33,169 nt of DNA from Pseudomonas sp. GM50 (GCF_000282375.1 NZ_AKJK01000054.1:1-33169), one strand, 5' to 3'. Positions 1-9,000 are shown, counted from the first letter of the stretch. Numbers and translations: made by a program. The notes: generated by a model not told the origin, from the sequence alone.

Positions 1-1
1 C

Positions 2-577
2 CGCGACTGGCAGCCGCTACGCGACTACAACCACGACAACCCGGCTGACGGTTTCCGCCCTTACGGCACCACGCCGGGCCATGGTTTCGAATGGGCGCGG
101 CTGTTGCTGCATCTTGAAGCGGCGCGGGTGCAGGCCGGGATACTCACACCGGGCTGGCTGGCAACCGATGCGCAAAAACTCTTCGAGCACAATTGCCGTC
201 ACGGCTGGGACGTCGACGGTGCGCCGGGGATTGTCTACACCCTCGATTGGGATAACCGTGCGGTGGTTCGCCATCGCTTGCACTGGACTCATTGCGAAGC
301 CAGCGCCGCCGCCAGTGCGCTGCTCAAACGCACCGGCGACGAGCAATACGAGCGCTGGTACCGACTGTTTTGGGAATTCTGTGACAGTCATTTCATTGAC
401 CGTTGCGATGGCAGCTGGCATCACGAACTCGATCCTCTGAACCGTCCGAGCGCCGATATCTGGGCCGGCAAACCCGACCTGTATCACGCCTGGCAAGCCG
501 TTTTGATCCCGCGCCTGCCACTGGCACCGAGCATGGCCAGTGCGCTGGCGCAGTTGTCCCAGAGCGTTGCTGTGTAA
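2..577 (+). CDS. AGE-family epimerase/isomerase, C-terminal part (5' end outside window)
   Basis: The reading frame is open from the first bases of the window to a TAA at 575-577, so this is the C-terminal ~190 residues of a longer protein. The stretch PGHGFEWARLLL, the WDVDGAPGIVYTLDW segment and the HWTHCEA segment are typical of the alpha/alpha-barrel N-acylglucosamine 2-epimerase family. That family includes sugar isomerases and epimerases acting on mannose, glucose or N-acetylglucosamine. It lies just upstream of a glucose/mannose ABC transporter operon, so a sugar isomerase (for example mannose to fructose) is the likely role; that is inference from position. The internal ATG at 104 is not the true start, because family-conserved sequence continues upstream of it. 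Confidence 0.85.
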   Translation, partial: RDWQPLRDYNHDNPADGFRPYGTTPGHGFEWARLLLHLEAARVQAGILTPGWLATDAQKLFEHNCRHGWDVDGAPGIVYTLDWDNRAVVRHRLHWTHCEASAAASALLKRTGDEQYERWYRLFWEFCDSHFIDRCDGSWHHELDPLNRPSADIWAGKPDLYHAWQAVLIPRLPLAPSMASALAQLSQSVAV

Positions 578-599
578 CCATGTGGTGACATTCGCGCGT

Positions 600-679
600 C
601 CCTTCGTTACCTGCGAAGGGGCATCCCCTGTTTAGAATCCTATGCAGCGCAAGCACCAGACTTGCATGCATAACAACAA
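600..679 (+). promoter_or_regulatory. gtsA leader: hairpin, possible -10 box and A/C-rich Crc-type motif
   Basis: This leader precedes gtsA. A 7-bp stem CCCTTCG/CGAAGGG (600-606 with 614-620) is followed by TAGAAT at 633-638, a reasonable -10 hexamer, although no good -35 stands 17 bases before it. AACAACAA at 672-679 fits the AAnAAnAA pattern bound by Hfq-Crc and touches the ribosome-binding region AAGAAAGG. The motif is directly visible; its use in catabolite repression is inferred from the known control of sugar uptake in Pseudomonas. Confidence 0.4.
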
Positions 680-694
680 GAAAGGTACTACTAG

Positions 695-2002
695 ATGAAT
701 GCGATTTCTCGCCTCGCTACTGTCATTTCTCTCGCCTCACTGCTTCCTGTTGCAGCATTTCCCGTCAGTGCCCTTGCCGCCGATGCCAAAGGTTCGGTGG
801 AAGTCGTTCACTGGTGGACGTCTGGTGGTGAAAAAGCGGCCGTCGATGTGCTCAAGGCCCAAGTCGAAAAAGACGGCTTCACCTGGAAAGACGGCGCAGT
901 CGCCGGTGGTGGCGGCTCCACGGCCATGACCGTACTCAAAAGCCGCGCCGTGGCCGGTAACCCGCCGGGCGTAGCCCAGATCAAGGGGCCGGACATCCAG
1001 GAGTGGGGCAGCACTGGCCTGCTCAGCACCGACACCCTCAAAGAGGTTTCCAAGTCCGAAGGCTGGGATAACCTGCTGATCAAGAAAGTCTCCGACACCG
1101 TGAAATACGAAGGCGATTACGTCGCCGTGCCGGTGAACATCCACCGCGTCAACTGGCTGTGGATCAACCCGGAAGTCTTCAAGAAAGCCGGGATCGAAAA
1201 AGCGCCGACCACCCTCGAAGAATTCTATGCCGCTGGCGACAAGCTCAAAGCCGCCGGCTTCATTGCGCTTGCCCACGGTGGCCAGCCTTGGCAGGACAGC
1301 ACCGTGTTTGAAGACGTGGTGCTCTCGGTCATGGGCGCAGACGGTTACAAGAAAGCCCTGGTCGATCTGGATCAGAAAACCCTCTCGGGGCCCGAGATGG
1401 CCAAGGCCTTCACCGAGCTGAAAAAAATCACCGGCTACATGGACCCGAACCGCGCCGGTCGTGACTGGAACATCGCTGCAGCCGACGTCATCAACGGCAA
1501 GGCCGGCATGCAGATGATGGGCGACTGGGCCAAGAGCGAATGGACCGCAGCCAAGAAAGTCGCAGGCAAGGACTACCAGTGCGTGCCGTTCCCAGGCACT
1601 GAAAAAGCCTTCACCTACAACATCGACTCGATGGCCGTGTTCAAGCTCAAAGCCGATCGCAAAGGCGACATCGCCGCCCAGCAAGACCTGGCCAAGGTCG
1701 CTCTGGGCAAAGACTTCCAGAAAGTCTTCAGCATCAACAAAGGCTCGATCCCGGTGCGTACCGACATGCTTAACGACATGAGCGCGCTGGGCTTCGATTC
1801 TTGCGCTCAAGCGTCCGCCAAGGATTTCCTGGCTGACGAGAAGACCGGCGGCCTGCAACCGAGCATGGCGCACAACATGGCCACGTCCCTGGCCGTGCAG
1901 GGCGCGATCTTTGATGTGGTGACCAACTTCATGAACGACAAGAACGCTGATCCGGCGACGGCCAGCAAGCAACTGGCGTCGGCCGTCAAAGCTGCCCAGT
2001 AA
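695..2002 (+). CDS. gtsA: Glucose/mannose ABC transporter, periplasmic substrate-binding protein GtsA
   Basis: This 435-residue extracellular sugar-binding protein (family 1, MalE-like) captures glucose or mannose in the periplasm and delivers it to GtsBC. A signal peptide covers residues 1-28, with a hydrophobic core and the ALA|AD cleavage site. The mature part opens with [16 protein letters not shown], the usual start of Pseudomonas sugar-binding proteins. An AAGAAAGG ribosome site precedes the ATG. It is the first gene of gtsABCD. A 187-nt gap containing a REP-type repeat separates it from gtsB, as often seen where the binding protein must be made in excess. Pseudomonas GtsA/GltB proteins have this length and neighbourhood. 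Specificity for glucose rather than another hexose comes from that context. Confidence 0.92.
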   Translation: MNAISRLATVISLASLLPVAAFPVSALAADAKGSVEVVHWWTSGGEKAAVDVLKAQVEKDGFTWKDGAVAGGGGSTAMTVLKSRAVAGNPPGVAQIKGPDIQEWGSTGLLSTDTLKEVSKSEGWDNLLIKKVSDTVKYEGDYVAVPVNIHRVNWLWINPEVFKKAGIEKAPTTLEEFYAAGDKLKAAGFIALAHGGQPWQDSTVFEDVVLSVMGADGYKKALVDLDQKTLSGPEMAKAFTELKKITGYMDPNRAGRDWNIAAADVINGKAGMQMMGDWAKSEWTAAKKVAGKDYQCVPFPGTEKAFTYNIDSMAVFKLKADRKGDIAAQQDLAKVALGKDFQKVFSINKGSIPVRTDMLNDMSALGFDSCAQASAKDFLADEKTGGLQPSMAHNMATSLAVQGAIFDVVTNFMNDKNADPATASKQLASAVKAAQ

Positions 2003-2040
2003 TCCCTGACGCCGCGTGACCCCTGTGGGAATGGGGCTTA

Positions 2041-2127
2041 TGTGGGAGTCGGGCTTGCCCGCGATGCAGGCAACTCGGTTTAACTTCAAACCGAGTTGAT
2101 GCCATCGCAGGCAAGCCAGCTCCCACA
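2041..2127. repeat. REP-type inverted repeat between gtsA and gtsB
   Basis: Two inverted REP-like ends (TGTGGGAG...GGGCTTGCCCGCGATG and the near-complement CATCGCAGGCAAGCC..CTCCCACA) flank a second perfect stem, AACTCGGTTT/AAACCGAGTT (about 2071-2096). The whole can fold into one long hairpin. It lies inside an operon, directly after the binding-protein gene, where it could protect the gtsA 3' end or weaken readthrough into gtsB. Confidence 0.8.
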
Positions 2128-2189
2128 AAAGCCCGCTCCCACAAGGGATCGCCGTGCCGATTTCATTTCTCTTCACCTGGATTATCCCG

Positions 2190-3098
2190 ATGAGCTCTGT
2201 GGCGGTTTTCAGCAAAGCCTCACCGTTCGACGCATTGCAGCGCTGGCTCCCCAAACTGGTTTTGGCGCCGAGCATGCTGATCGTCCTGGTTGGTTTTTAC
2301 GGTTACATCATCTGGACATTTGTTCTGTCCTTCACCAATTCCAGCTTCATGCCGAGCTACAAGTGGGTCGGCCTGCAGCAATACATTCGCTTGATGGACA
2401 ACGATCGCTGGTGGGTCGCGAGCAAGAACCTCGCGGTGTTCGGCGGCATGTTCATCGGCATCAGCCTGGTGCTGGGCGTGTTCCTCGCGGTGCTGCTGGA
2501 TCAGCGTATTCGCAAGGAAGGCTTCATCCGCACCGTTTACCTGTACCCGATGGCGCTCTCGATGATCGTTACCGGTACCGCGTGGAAATGGCTGCTCAAC
2601 CCGGGCCTGGGCCTGGACAAAATGCTGCGTGACTGGGGCTGGGAAGGCTTCCGTCTCGACTGGCTGGTGGATCAGGATCGCGTGGTGTATTGCCTGGTGA
2701 TCGCCGCGGTGTGGCAAGCCTCCGGGTTTGTGATGGCGATGTTCCTGGCCGGCCTGCGTGGCGTCGATCAATCGATCATCCGCGCGGCGCAAGTCGACGG
2801 TGCGAGCCTGCCGACCATCTACTTGAAGATCGTATTGCCGAGCCTGCGCCCGGTGTTCTTCAGCGCCTTCATGATCCTCGCGCACATCGCGATCAAGAGC
2901 TTCGACCTGGTGGCGGCAATGACCGCGGGTGGCCCGGGCTACTCGTCCGACCTGCCGGCGATGTTCATGTACTCCTTCACTTTCAGCCGTGGCCAGATGG
3001 GCATTGGTTCGGCGAGCGCCATGATGATGCTCGGCGCGATCCTGGCGATTCTGGTGCCGTACCTGTACTCCGAATTGCGAGGCAAACGCCATGAGTAA
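2190..3098 (+). CDS. gtsB: Glucose/mannose ABC transporter permease GtsB
   Basis: This is a MalF-type inner-membrane permease of 302 residues with about six hydrophobic segments. The cytoplasmic EAA loop near the C-terminus (AAQVDGASLPTIYLKIVLPSLRP) is the contact site for the ATPase GtsD. With GtsC it forms the channel through which hexose enters the cytoplasm. I chose the ATG at 2190 (MSSVAVFSKASPF), which gives the family length. A GTG at 2154 preceded by AAGGGA would add 12 residues and cannot be ruled out. The 3' end overlaps gtsC by 8 bases, so the two permeases are probably translationally coupled. Confidence 0.9.
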   Translation: MSSVAVFSKASPFDALQRWLPKLVLAPSMLIVLVGFYGYIIWTFVLSFTNSSFMPSYKWVGLQQYIRLMDNDRWWVASKNLAVFGGMFIGISLVLGVFLAVLLDQRIRKEGFIRTVYLYPMALSMIVTGTAWKWLLNPGLGLDKMLRDWGWEGFRLDWLVDQDRVVYCLVIAAVWQASGFVMAMFLAGLRGVDQSIIRAAQVDGASLPTIYLKIVLPSLRPVFFSAFMILAHIAIKSFDLVAAMTAGGPGYSSDLPAMFMYSFTFSRGQMGIGSASAMMMLGAILAILVPYLYSELRGKRHE

Positions 3099-3936
3099 TC
3101 AACTCGGAAAACCGGCGATCAGCTTCAGCCGCATCGCAATCTACGCAACCTTGTTGCTGGCCGCGGCGATCTATTTGGTCCCGCTGGTGGTGATGCTGCT
3201 GACCAGTTTCAAATCCCCGGAAGACATCCGCACCGGCAACCTGTTGAGCCTGCCGCAAGTGATTGATGGCATCGGCTGGATCAAGGCCTGGGACAGTGTC
3301 GGCAGCTACTTCTGGAACTCGGTGAAAATCACCGTGCCGGCGGTACTGATCTCTACGTTCATCGGTGCCATGAACGGCTACGTGCTGTCGATGTGGCGCT
3401 TCCGTGGTTCGCAACTGTTCTTCGGCCTGTTGTTGTTCGGCTGCTTCCTGCCGTTCCAGACCGTGCTGCTGCCAGCCTCGTTCACCCTCGGCAAGATCGG
3501 CCTGGCCAACACCACCACGGGCCTGGTGCTGGTGCACGTGGTCTACGGCCTGGCGTTCACCACGCTGTTCTTCCGTAACTACTACGTGAGCATTCCGGAT
3601 GCGCTGGTCAAGGCGGCGCGGCTGGATGGCGCGGGCTTCTTCACGATTTTCTGGAAGATCCTGCTGCCGATGTCGATCCCGATCGTGATGGTCTGCCTGA
3701 TCTGGCAGTTCACGCAAATCTGGAATGACTTCCTGTTCGGCGTGGTCTTCGCCAGTGGCGATGCCCAGCCAATTACCGTGGCCCTGAACAACCTGGTCAA
3801 CACCAGCACCGGGGCCAAGGAATACAACGTTGATATGGCCGCCGCGATGATCGCCGGGCTGCCGACACTGCTGGTCTACATATTCGCTGGCAAGTATTTC
3901 CTGCGTGGGCTGACGTCCGGCGCGGTCAAGGGGTAG
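3091..3936 (+). CDS. gtsC: Glucose/mannose ABC transporter permease GtsC
   Basis: This 281-residue MalG-type permease is the second membrane subunit of the Gts hexose importer. Six hydrophobic helices are apparent, starting with residues ~12-35. The EAA loop AARLDGAGFFTIFWKILLPM sits about 90 residues before the C-terminus, as is normal for this family. The ATG lies inside the last codons of gtsB, and gtsD starts 3 bases after the stop, so the three genes form a tight block. The protein ends in a short basic tail (SGAVKG), close to the family end TSGAVKG. Confidence 0.92.
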   Translation: MSNQLGKPAISFSRIAIYATLLLAAAIYLVPLVVMLLTSFKSPEDIRTGNLLSLPQVIDGIGWIKAWDSVGSYFWNSVKITVPAVLISTFIGAMNGYVLSMWRFRGSQLFFGLLLFGCFLPFQTVLLPASFTLGKIGLANTTTGLVLVHVVYGLAFTTLFFRNYYVSIPDALVKAARLDGAGFFTIFWKILLPMSIPIVMVCLIWQFTQIWNDFLFGVVFASGDAQPITVALNNLVNTSTGAKEYNVDMAAAMIAGLPTLLVYIFAGKYFLRGLTSGAVKG

Positions 3937-3939
3937 AAC

Positions 3940-5100
3940 ATGGCAACTCTCGAATTACGCAACGTCAACAAGACCTACGGTGCCGGTTTGCCGGACACCC
4001 TGAAAAATATCGAACTGAAGATCAATGACGGTGAGTTCCTGATCCTGGTCGGTCCATCAGGCTGTGGCAAATCCACCTTGATGAACTGCATCGCGGGACT
4101 TGAAAACATCAGCGGCGGCGCGATCCTGGTGGACGACGCCGACATCAGCGGCATGAGCCCGAAAGATCGCGACATCGCCATGGTGTTTCAGTCCTACGCG
4201 CTGTACCCGACCATGAGCGTGCGCGACAACATCGCGTTCGGCCTGAAGATTCGCAAAATGCCGGCCGCTGAAATCGACGAAGAAGTCGCTCGCGTGGCCA
4301 AGCTGCTGCAAATCGAACACCTGCTTAGCCGCAAACCGGGTCAACTCTCCGGTGGGCAACAACAGCGCGTGGCCATGGGCCGGGCGCTGGCGCGGCGGCC
4401 GAAGATTTACCTGTTCGATGAACCGCTGTCCAACCTCGACGCCAAGCTGCGGGTCGAGATGCGCACCGAAATGAAACTGATGCACCAGCGCCTGAAAACC
4501 ACCACGGTCTACGTGACTCACGACCAGATCGAAGCCATGACCCTGGGCGACAAAGTGGCGGTGATGAAGGACGGGATCATTCAGCAGTTCGGCACGCCAA
4601 AAGACATCTATAACAACCCGGCCAACCTGTTCGTGGCGAGCTTCATCGGTTCGCCGCCGATGAACTTCATTCCTCTGCGTTTGCAACGCAAGGACGGTCG
4701 TCTGGTAGCGCTGCTCGACAGCGGTCAGGCGCGCTGCGAATTGCCGCTGGGCATGCAGGACGCCGGGCTCGAAGACCGCGAAGTGATCCTCGGCATGCGC
4801 CCGGAGCAGATCGTGCTGGCGAACGGCGAACCGAATGGTTTGCCGACCATTCGCGCCGAAGTGCAGGTCACCGAGCCGACCGGCCCCGACACCCTGGTGT
4901 TCGTCAATCTCAACGACACCAAAGTCTGCTGCCGCCTGGCACCGGACGTCGCGCCGGCCGTGGGCGAGACCCTGACCCTGCAATTCGATCCATCGAAAGT
5001 GCTGTTGTTCGATGCCAAGACCGGTGAACGCCTGGGGGTGGCCGGCCTGCCAAAAACCGAAGCTCACAGCGCCAACGTAGCCCAATTCAAAGGCCGCTGA
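3940..5100 (+). CDS. gtsD: Glucose/mannose ABC transporter ATP-binding protein GtsD (MalK/UgpC type)
   Basis: This 386-residue ATPase powers GtsABC. Visible motifs are Walker A GPSGCGKST (38-46), the Q-loop in MVFQSYALYP, signature LSGGQQQR (136-143), Walker B IYLFDEP (156-162) and the switch histidine in YVTHD (H194). The C-terminal ~130 residues form the MalK-type regulatory OB domain (GMRPEQI segment). In MalK that domain dimerises and may receive inducer-exclusion signals. In this operon it serves the Gts sugar channel, but UgpC/MalK-type ATPases can be shared between importers. After the stop comes a large nested REP repeat before oprB. Confidence 0.93.
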   Translation: MATLELRNVNKTYGAGLPDTLKNIELKINDGEFLILVGPSGCGKSTLMNCIAGLENISGGAILVDDADISGMSPKDRDIAMVFQSYALYPTMSVRDNIAFGLKIRKMPAAEIDEEVARVAKLLQIEHLLSRKPGQLSGGQQQRVAMGRALARRPKIYLFDEPLSNLDAKLRVEMRTEMKLMHQRLKTTTVYVTHDQIEAMTLGDKVAVMKDGIIQQFGTPKDIYNNPANLFVASFIGSPPMNFIPLRLQRKDGRLVALLDSGQARCELPLGMQDAGLEDREVILGMRPEQIVLANGEPNGLPTIRAEVQVTEPTGPDTLVFVNLNDTKVCCRLAPDVAPAVGETLTLQFDPSKVLLFDAKTGERLGVAGLPKTEAHSANVAQFKGR

Positions 5101-5111
5101 AGATCAAAAAA

Positions 5112-5272
5112 TGTGGGAGCGAGCTTTTGTGGCGAGGGGGCTTGCCCCCGTTCGACTGCGAAGCAGTCGTAAACCGGTCACTGCTTTCTAATCCTGGATC
5201 GCGGTGACTGGTTTCAGGGGTGCTTCGCGCCCCAACGGGGGCAAGCCCCCTCGCCACAAGCTCGCTCCCACA
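5112..5272. repeat. Nested double REP inverted repeat between gtsD and oprB
   Basis: The outer arms TGTGGGAGCGAGCTT / AGCTCGCTCCCACA belong to one REP sub-type. Inside them is a complete second sub-type, TGTGGCGAGGGGGCTTGCCCCCGTT with its complement, plus an inner GACTGCGAAGCAGTC palindrome. The arrangement looks like one element inserted within, or captured by, another. It probably terminates or stabilises the gtsABCD transcript. Confidence 0.85.
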
Positions 5273-5340
5273 GGGGGATCCGTGACGCCCGGACTGTCGT
5301 GCGTCGCAATCGATGTAAACCGCGTTAGATAAAAACAGTT

Positions 5341-5351
5341 AATAACAATAA
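5341..5351 (+). promoter_or_regulatory. A/C-rich AAnAAnAA motif before oprB
   Basis: AATAACAATAA contains two overlapping copies of the AAnAAnAA pattern and lies about 17 bases before the oprB start, next to the GAGGA ribosome site. Hfq-Crc binds such motifs to block translation in Pseudomonas when preferred carbon sources are present. Binding here is inferred. Confidence 0.45.
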
Positions 5352-5367
5352 AGACGAGGATGTAGGG

Positions 5368-6714
5368 ATGAAGAAGAAGAACAACGCTCAGCTTATCTGC
5401 CAATTGTCAGCGCTTGCGATGATGACGATGGCCGGTAGCGCACACGCGGCTGACGCGTTCAGTGCCGACTCGCAGTGGATGACCGGGGATTGGGGTGGTG
5501 AGCGTACCAGGCTGATCGAACAAGGTATCGACATCAAGGCCGACTACGTCGGTGAAGTGGGCGCCAACCTGCATGGCGGCTACAACGACGACAAGACGGC
5601 GCGTTACGCCGACCAGTTTGGCCTTGGCGTGGCGCTGGACCTGGAAAAACTGTGGGGCTGGGATAACACCCAGGCAAAAATTCAACTTACCAACCGTAAC
5701 GGTCAGAACATCTCCAATGACCGTGTCGGCGACCCGCGTGCCGGCACCTTGAGTTCCTCCCAGGAAGTCTACGGCCGTGGTCATATGGTCCGCTTGACCC
5801 AATTGTGGATCAAGCACCAGTTCCTCGACGGTAAACTGGACGTCAAGGCTGGTTACTTCGGCGAAGGCGAAGACTTCAACACCTTCCCTTGCGAGTTCCA
5901 GAACCTGGCGTTCTGCGGTTCACAAGCGGGTAACTGGGCGACCGGTATCTGGTACAACTGGCCGGTCATGCAGGCAGCGGTTCGCGTGAAATACAACATC
6001 ACGCCTGAGTTCTATGCGCAGATCGGCGCGTACAACCAGAACCCATCGCAACTGGAGCACGGTAACGGCTTCAAGCTCAGCGGCAGTGGTACCAAGGGCA
6101 CCGTCTTGCCGGTCGAACTGGTCTGGTCACCGAAGGTCAACAACCTGCCGGGCGAATACCGTGTCGGTTACTACAAGAGCACGGCCGATGCCGACGACGT
6201 CCGTAAAGATGACAGCGGCAATGATGCGGCAACCAGCGGCAATGCCTATCGCAGCCACGACAGCAAGCATGGCTACTGGTTTGTCGCGCAGCAACAACTC
6301 ACCACCCACAACGGTGATGCTTCCCGCGGTCTGAACATCGCGGCCAACGCCACCTTCCACGACAAGGACACCAACTTCGTCGACAACTACCAGTCGCTGA
6401 TGTTTGTGTACAAGGGGCCGTTCGATGCGCGTCCTAAAGATGACGTCGGAATCGGTTTTGCCCGTATCCATGTCAACGATGACGTGAAGAAAAACGCCGA
6501 ATTGGTCAACGCCGCCAATGGTGTCACCGACTACGAAGATCCGCTGTTCTCGCCGCTGCGTACCACCGAGTACAACTACGAAATCAACTACGGTTTCCAC
6601 GTTACCAACTGGCTGACCGTACGTCCTAACCTGCAATACATCACTCACCCGGGCGGTGTGGATGAAGTCGACAACGCACTGGTCGCCGGCCTGAAAATTC
6701 AGTCGGTGTTCTAA
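5368..6714 (+). CDS. oprB: Carbohydrate-selective outer-membrane porin OprB
   Basis: This 448-residue outer-membrane beta-barrel lets glucose and related sugars cross the outer membrane to GtsA. A signal peptide covers residues 1-27 (SAHA|ADAFS). The mature protein begins with the OprB hallmark MTGDWGGERTRLIEQGIDIKADY. It ends in phenylalanine (IQSVF), the barrel-insertion signal. Alternating aromatic strands (for example YEINYGFHVTNWLTVRPNLQY near the end) fit a 16-strand barrel. It follows gtsABCD as in other pseudomonads and has its own leader with an A/C-rich motif. A strong terminator follows. Confidence 0.94.
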   Translation: MKKKNNAQLICQLSALAMMTMAGSAHAADAFSADSQWMTGDWGGERTRLIEQGIDIKADYVGEVGANLHGGYNDDKTARYADQFGLGVALDLEKLWGWDNTQAKIQLTNRNGQNISNDRVGDPRAGTLSSSQEVYGRGHMVRLTQLWIKHQFLDGKLDVKAGYFGEGEDFNTFPCEFQNLAFCGSQAGNWATGIWYNWPVMQAAVRVKYNITPEFYAQIGAYNQNPSQLEHGNGFKLSGSGTKGTVLPVELVWSPKVNNLPGEYRVGYYKSTADADDVRKDDSGNDAATSGNAYRSHDSKHGYWFVAQQQLTTHNGDASRGLNIAANATFHDKDTNFVDNYQSLMFVYKGPFDARPKDDVGIGFARIHVNDDVKKNAELVNAANGVTDYEDPLFSPLRTTEYNYEINYGFHVTNWLTVRPNLQYITHPGGVDEVDNALVAGLKIQSVF

Positions 6715-6752
6715 CGCTGTTGCGATAAGCTCCTCTCTATGTGCGCATATTT

Positions 6753-6782
6753 GCGGACGGCCATGGCTGTCCGCTTTTTTTT
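6753..6782 (+). terminator. Rho-independent terminator after oprB
   Basis: The stem GCGGACgGCC/ATGGCtGTCCGC (6753-6774, one G-T wobble) is followed directly by eight T. It closes the gts-oprB unit. Confidence 0.88.
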
Positions 6783-6816
6783 GTGTGGCTAGGAGCTTGC
6801 TGTGGCATGAGGTTTT

Positions 6817-6950
6817 TGTGGCGAGGGGATTTATCCCCGTTGGGTTGCGAAGCAGCCCCAAAATCATCCACCACAGTGTTCCAGGTAATTCGCGTTTTTC
6901 TGGTTTTACGACTGCTTCGCAGCCGAACGGGGGCAAGCCCCCTCGCCACA
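6817..6950. repeat. REP inverted repeat (TGTGGCGAGGGG type)
   Basis: The left arm TGTGGCGAGGGGATTTATCCCCG is a diverged copy. The right arm CGGGGGCAAGCCCCCTCGCCACA is the canonical form. An inner GCGAAGCAG/CTGCTTCGC stem joins them. With the terminator it fills the 292-base gap between oprB and the mutarotase gene; nothing else is recognised there. Confidence 0.85.
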
Positions 6951-7006
6951 GTGGTTCACTGGGCATAAGAGTACGAGTACACCAATGATTTTCAGGACCG
7001 TGGCAC

Positions 7007-7861
7007 ATGCTTGAGCATCCGCTACAACGCTTCTTCAAATCCTTGCGCGAACGTCCGGTGTTTGCGTGGGAGCGCTATCAGATGCGCGATGTGCTGGTGA
7101 TCGACCATCCGCTGTGTCAGGCGGTGTTCAGTCGGCAGGGCGCACAGCTGCTGCACTTCCAGCCCAAGGGTCAGAAACCCTGGCTGTGGTGCGCGGCGAA
7201 GTGGCCGCATGTCGGTGCGATTCGCGGCGGTGTGCCGGTGTGCTGGCCGTGGTACGGCCGTCATCCGAGCGAAAACGCCTGGCCGTCCCATGGCTGGGCG
7301 CGTTTGCTCGACTGGAAACTGCTCGACAGCAGCAGTGATGACGATGGCGTGCACCTGCACTGGCAGTTACAGCTGTGCGACTGGCAAGTGGACTTGCACG
7401 CGCACTTGGGTGAACGCATGGATTTGCACCTGAGCACCGAGCATCAGGACGACATGCCGTGCCAGTTGAGCCAGGCGTTGCACGCCTATTGGCGTATTGG
7501 TGACGTGGGCGAGGTAGCGCTGTCTGGGCTCGATGGCGCGCAAGGTTATGACCAGTTGAGCCGCCAGGTTTGTCAGCAGGAAGGCGAGTTGCGGGTCGAC
7601 GGCGGTTGTCAGCGAGTGTTCCAGCATGACGGCGAATTGCAGCTCAAGGACCACGCCTGGCAACGGCAATTGTGCATCGACACCGGTGACCATGCGGACA
7701 CGGTGGTCTGGCATCCGGGCTCGCGGCCGTTGCTGGGCGTGAGCTGGAACGAGATTTTAGAGTTCGTCTGTGTGGAAGCGGCCAGCGGCGGGACCGACAG
7801 CTTGAGCCTGGCACCGGGTGAGCGGGCGCATTTGAGTTTGCAGGCGCGGGTTGGGGCTTAG
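7007..7861 (+). CDS. D-hexose-6-phosphate mutarotase (YeaD family)
   Basis: This 284-residue aldose-1-epimerase-fold protein would interconvert the alpha and beta anomers of glucose-6-phosphate. The family motifs IRGGVPVCWPWYG (72-84) and WPSHGWAR (92-99, with H95 as the likely catalytic histidine) are present. So is the C-terminal HPGSRPLLGVSWNEILEFVCVEAA segment of this group. There is no signal peptide, so it is cytoplasmic. It sits between the glucose importer and the Entner-Doudoroff genes, where beta-anomer supply to Zwf would be useful; that link is inference from position. The start has no strong ribosome site. Confidence 0.88.
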   Translation: MLEHPLQRFFKSLRERPVFAWERYQMRDVLVIDHPLCQAVFSRQGAQLLHFQPKGQKPWLWCAAKWPHVGAIRGGVPVCWPWYGRHPSENAWPSHGWARLLDWKLLDSSSDDDGVHLHWQLQLCDWQVDLHAHLGERMDLHLSTEHQDDMPCQLSQALHAYWRIGDVGEVALSGLDGAQGYDQLSRQVCQQEGELRVDGGCQRVFQHDGELQLKDHAWQRQLCIDTGDHADTVVWHPGSRPLLGVSWNEILEFVCVEAASGGTDSLSLAPGERAHLSLQARVGA

Positions 7862-7887
7862 CTCAAGACCTTCGCTGTTGCGGCTGA

Positions 7888-7978
7888 CCTCTTCGCGGGC
7901 AAGCCTCGCTCCTACGGAATGTCGCCGATTTGCTGACCGGCGCGAATCCTGTAGGAGCGAGGCTTGCCCGCGAAGAGG
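7888..7978. repeat. REP inverted repeat (GTAGGAGCGAGGCTTGCCCGCGAA type)
   Basis: Near-perfect inverted arms CCTCTTCGCGGGCAAGCCTC... and ...GAGGCTTGCCCGCGAAGAGG face each other. They lie between the convergent 3' ends of the mutarotase gene and hexR and may act as a two-way transcription block. Confidence 0.87.
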
Positions 7979-8004
7979 CCCAAGCAGGCAATAGAGCTAT
8001 CGGA

Positions 8005-8874
8005 CTAATTAAATTCATCCCCAATCGGATACCGACTGGCATTCAGGCTTTCCTTGATCTTACGCAAATGCGGCTGGAAATCCACACCTCGGCGCAGGGT
8101 CATGCCGGTGGCGAGCACGTCGAGTACGGTCAGCTGAATGATCCGTGACGTCATCGGCATATAGATGTCGGTGTCTTCCGGCAGCGGAATGTTCAGGCTC
8201 AAGGTACTGGCCTTGGCCAACGGCGAACCCTCTGCCGTCAGGCCCAGCACCGAAGCACCGTTTTCCCGGGCGATGCGCGCCACTTCCACCAGTTCACGGG
8301 TGCGGCCGGTGTAGGAAATGATCACGAACAACTCACCGGTGTGGGCCACCGAGGCGATCATGCGTTGCATCAGCACGTCGGCATGGGCAGTCACCGCCAG
8401 ATTGAAGCGGAAGAACTTGTGCTGCGCGTCCAGTGCCACCGGGGCCGAGGCGCCGAGGCCGAAGAAGTGGATCTGCCGGGCCTGAATCAACAGGTCGACG
8501 GCGCGGCTGATCAGGTTCGGGTCAAGCGCCTGTAACGCACTGTCCAAGGAGGCGATGGCGCTGCCGAAAATCTTTTTCGTATACGCTTCCGGATTGTCAT
8601 CGGCTTCAACCGCCCGGCTGACATACGCCGCGCCACTGGCCAGGCTCTGGGCCAGCTGCAGTTTCAGTTCCGGGTAGCCGCTGACGCCGAACGAGCGGCA
8701 GAAACGGTTGACCGTCGGCTCGCTGACCTTTGAGGCCTGGGCGAGGGCGGCAATGCTGAACCGGGTGGCCTGCTCCGGGTTGAGCAGAATCACTTCGGCG
8801 ACTTTGCGTTCAGCCTTATTCAGGTCTTCAAGGCGATTCTGGATCTGTTCCAGTAAATTTCGCACGCGATCCAT
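8005..8874 (-). CDS. hexR: Transcriptional repressor HexR (RpiR family)
   Basis: This 289-residue regulator has an N-terminal RpiR helix-turn-helix (about residues 1-77, with recognition segment [20 protein letters not shown]). A sugar-phosphate isomerase (SIS) domain follows (about 120-265), containing [15 protein letters not shown] and [13 protein letters not shown]. In Pseudomonas, HexR represses zwf, edd and gap genes and is released by the Entner-Doudoroff intermediate KDPG. An AAGGAA ribosome site precedes the ATG. It is divergent from zwf, and a HexR-type palindrome lies in the shared 219-base intergenic region. Confidence 0.95.
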   Translation of the reverse strand: MDRVRNLLEQIQNRLEDLNKAERKVAEVILLNPEQATRFSIAALAQASKVSEPTVNRFCRSFGVSGYPELKLQLAQSLASGAAYVSRAVEADDNPEAYTKKIFGSAIASLDSALQALDPNLISRAVDLLIQARQIHFFGLGASAPVALDAQHKFFRFNLAVTAHADVLMQRMIASVAHTGELFVIISYTGRTRELVEVARIARENGASVLGLTAEGSPLAKASTLSLNIPLPEDTDIYMPMTSRIIQLTVLDVLATGMTLRRGVDFQPHLRKIKESLNASRYPIGDEFN

Positions 8875-9000
8875 TTCATGTTCCTTAGGTCAGCAGCGCA
8901 AATAAGCGTTCGACTAATGCAAATTGGGCCTTTGATACGGCCCATAACGGTGGCCTATCCTACTGATGGCTCCGACCGACCACCACTCGGAATCTGTATT

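Noticed and set aside
600..620. Hairpin before gtsA as a terminator of the epimerase gene
   Set aside because: The 7-bp stem is real, but no T-run follows, so I list it only as part of the leader.
2154..2189. GTG start giving gtsB 12 more residues
   Set aside because: It has an AAGGGA upstream, but that sequence is next to the REP repeat; the ATG at 2190 gives the family length. It remains possible.
737..2275. Long open frame on the minus strand across gtsA (512 codons)
   Set aside because: It is antisense to a clear gtsA, has low-complexity H/G/R/V-rich translation with no family motif, and follows from GC-rich codon use on the other strand.
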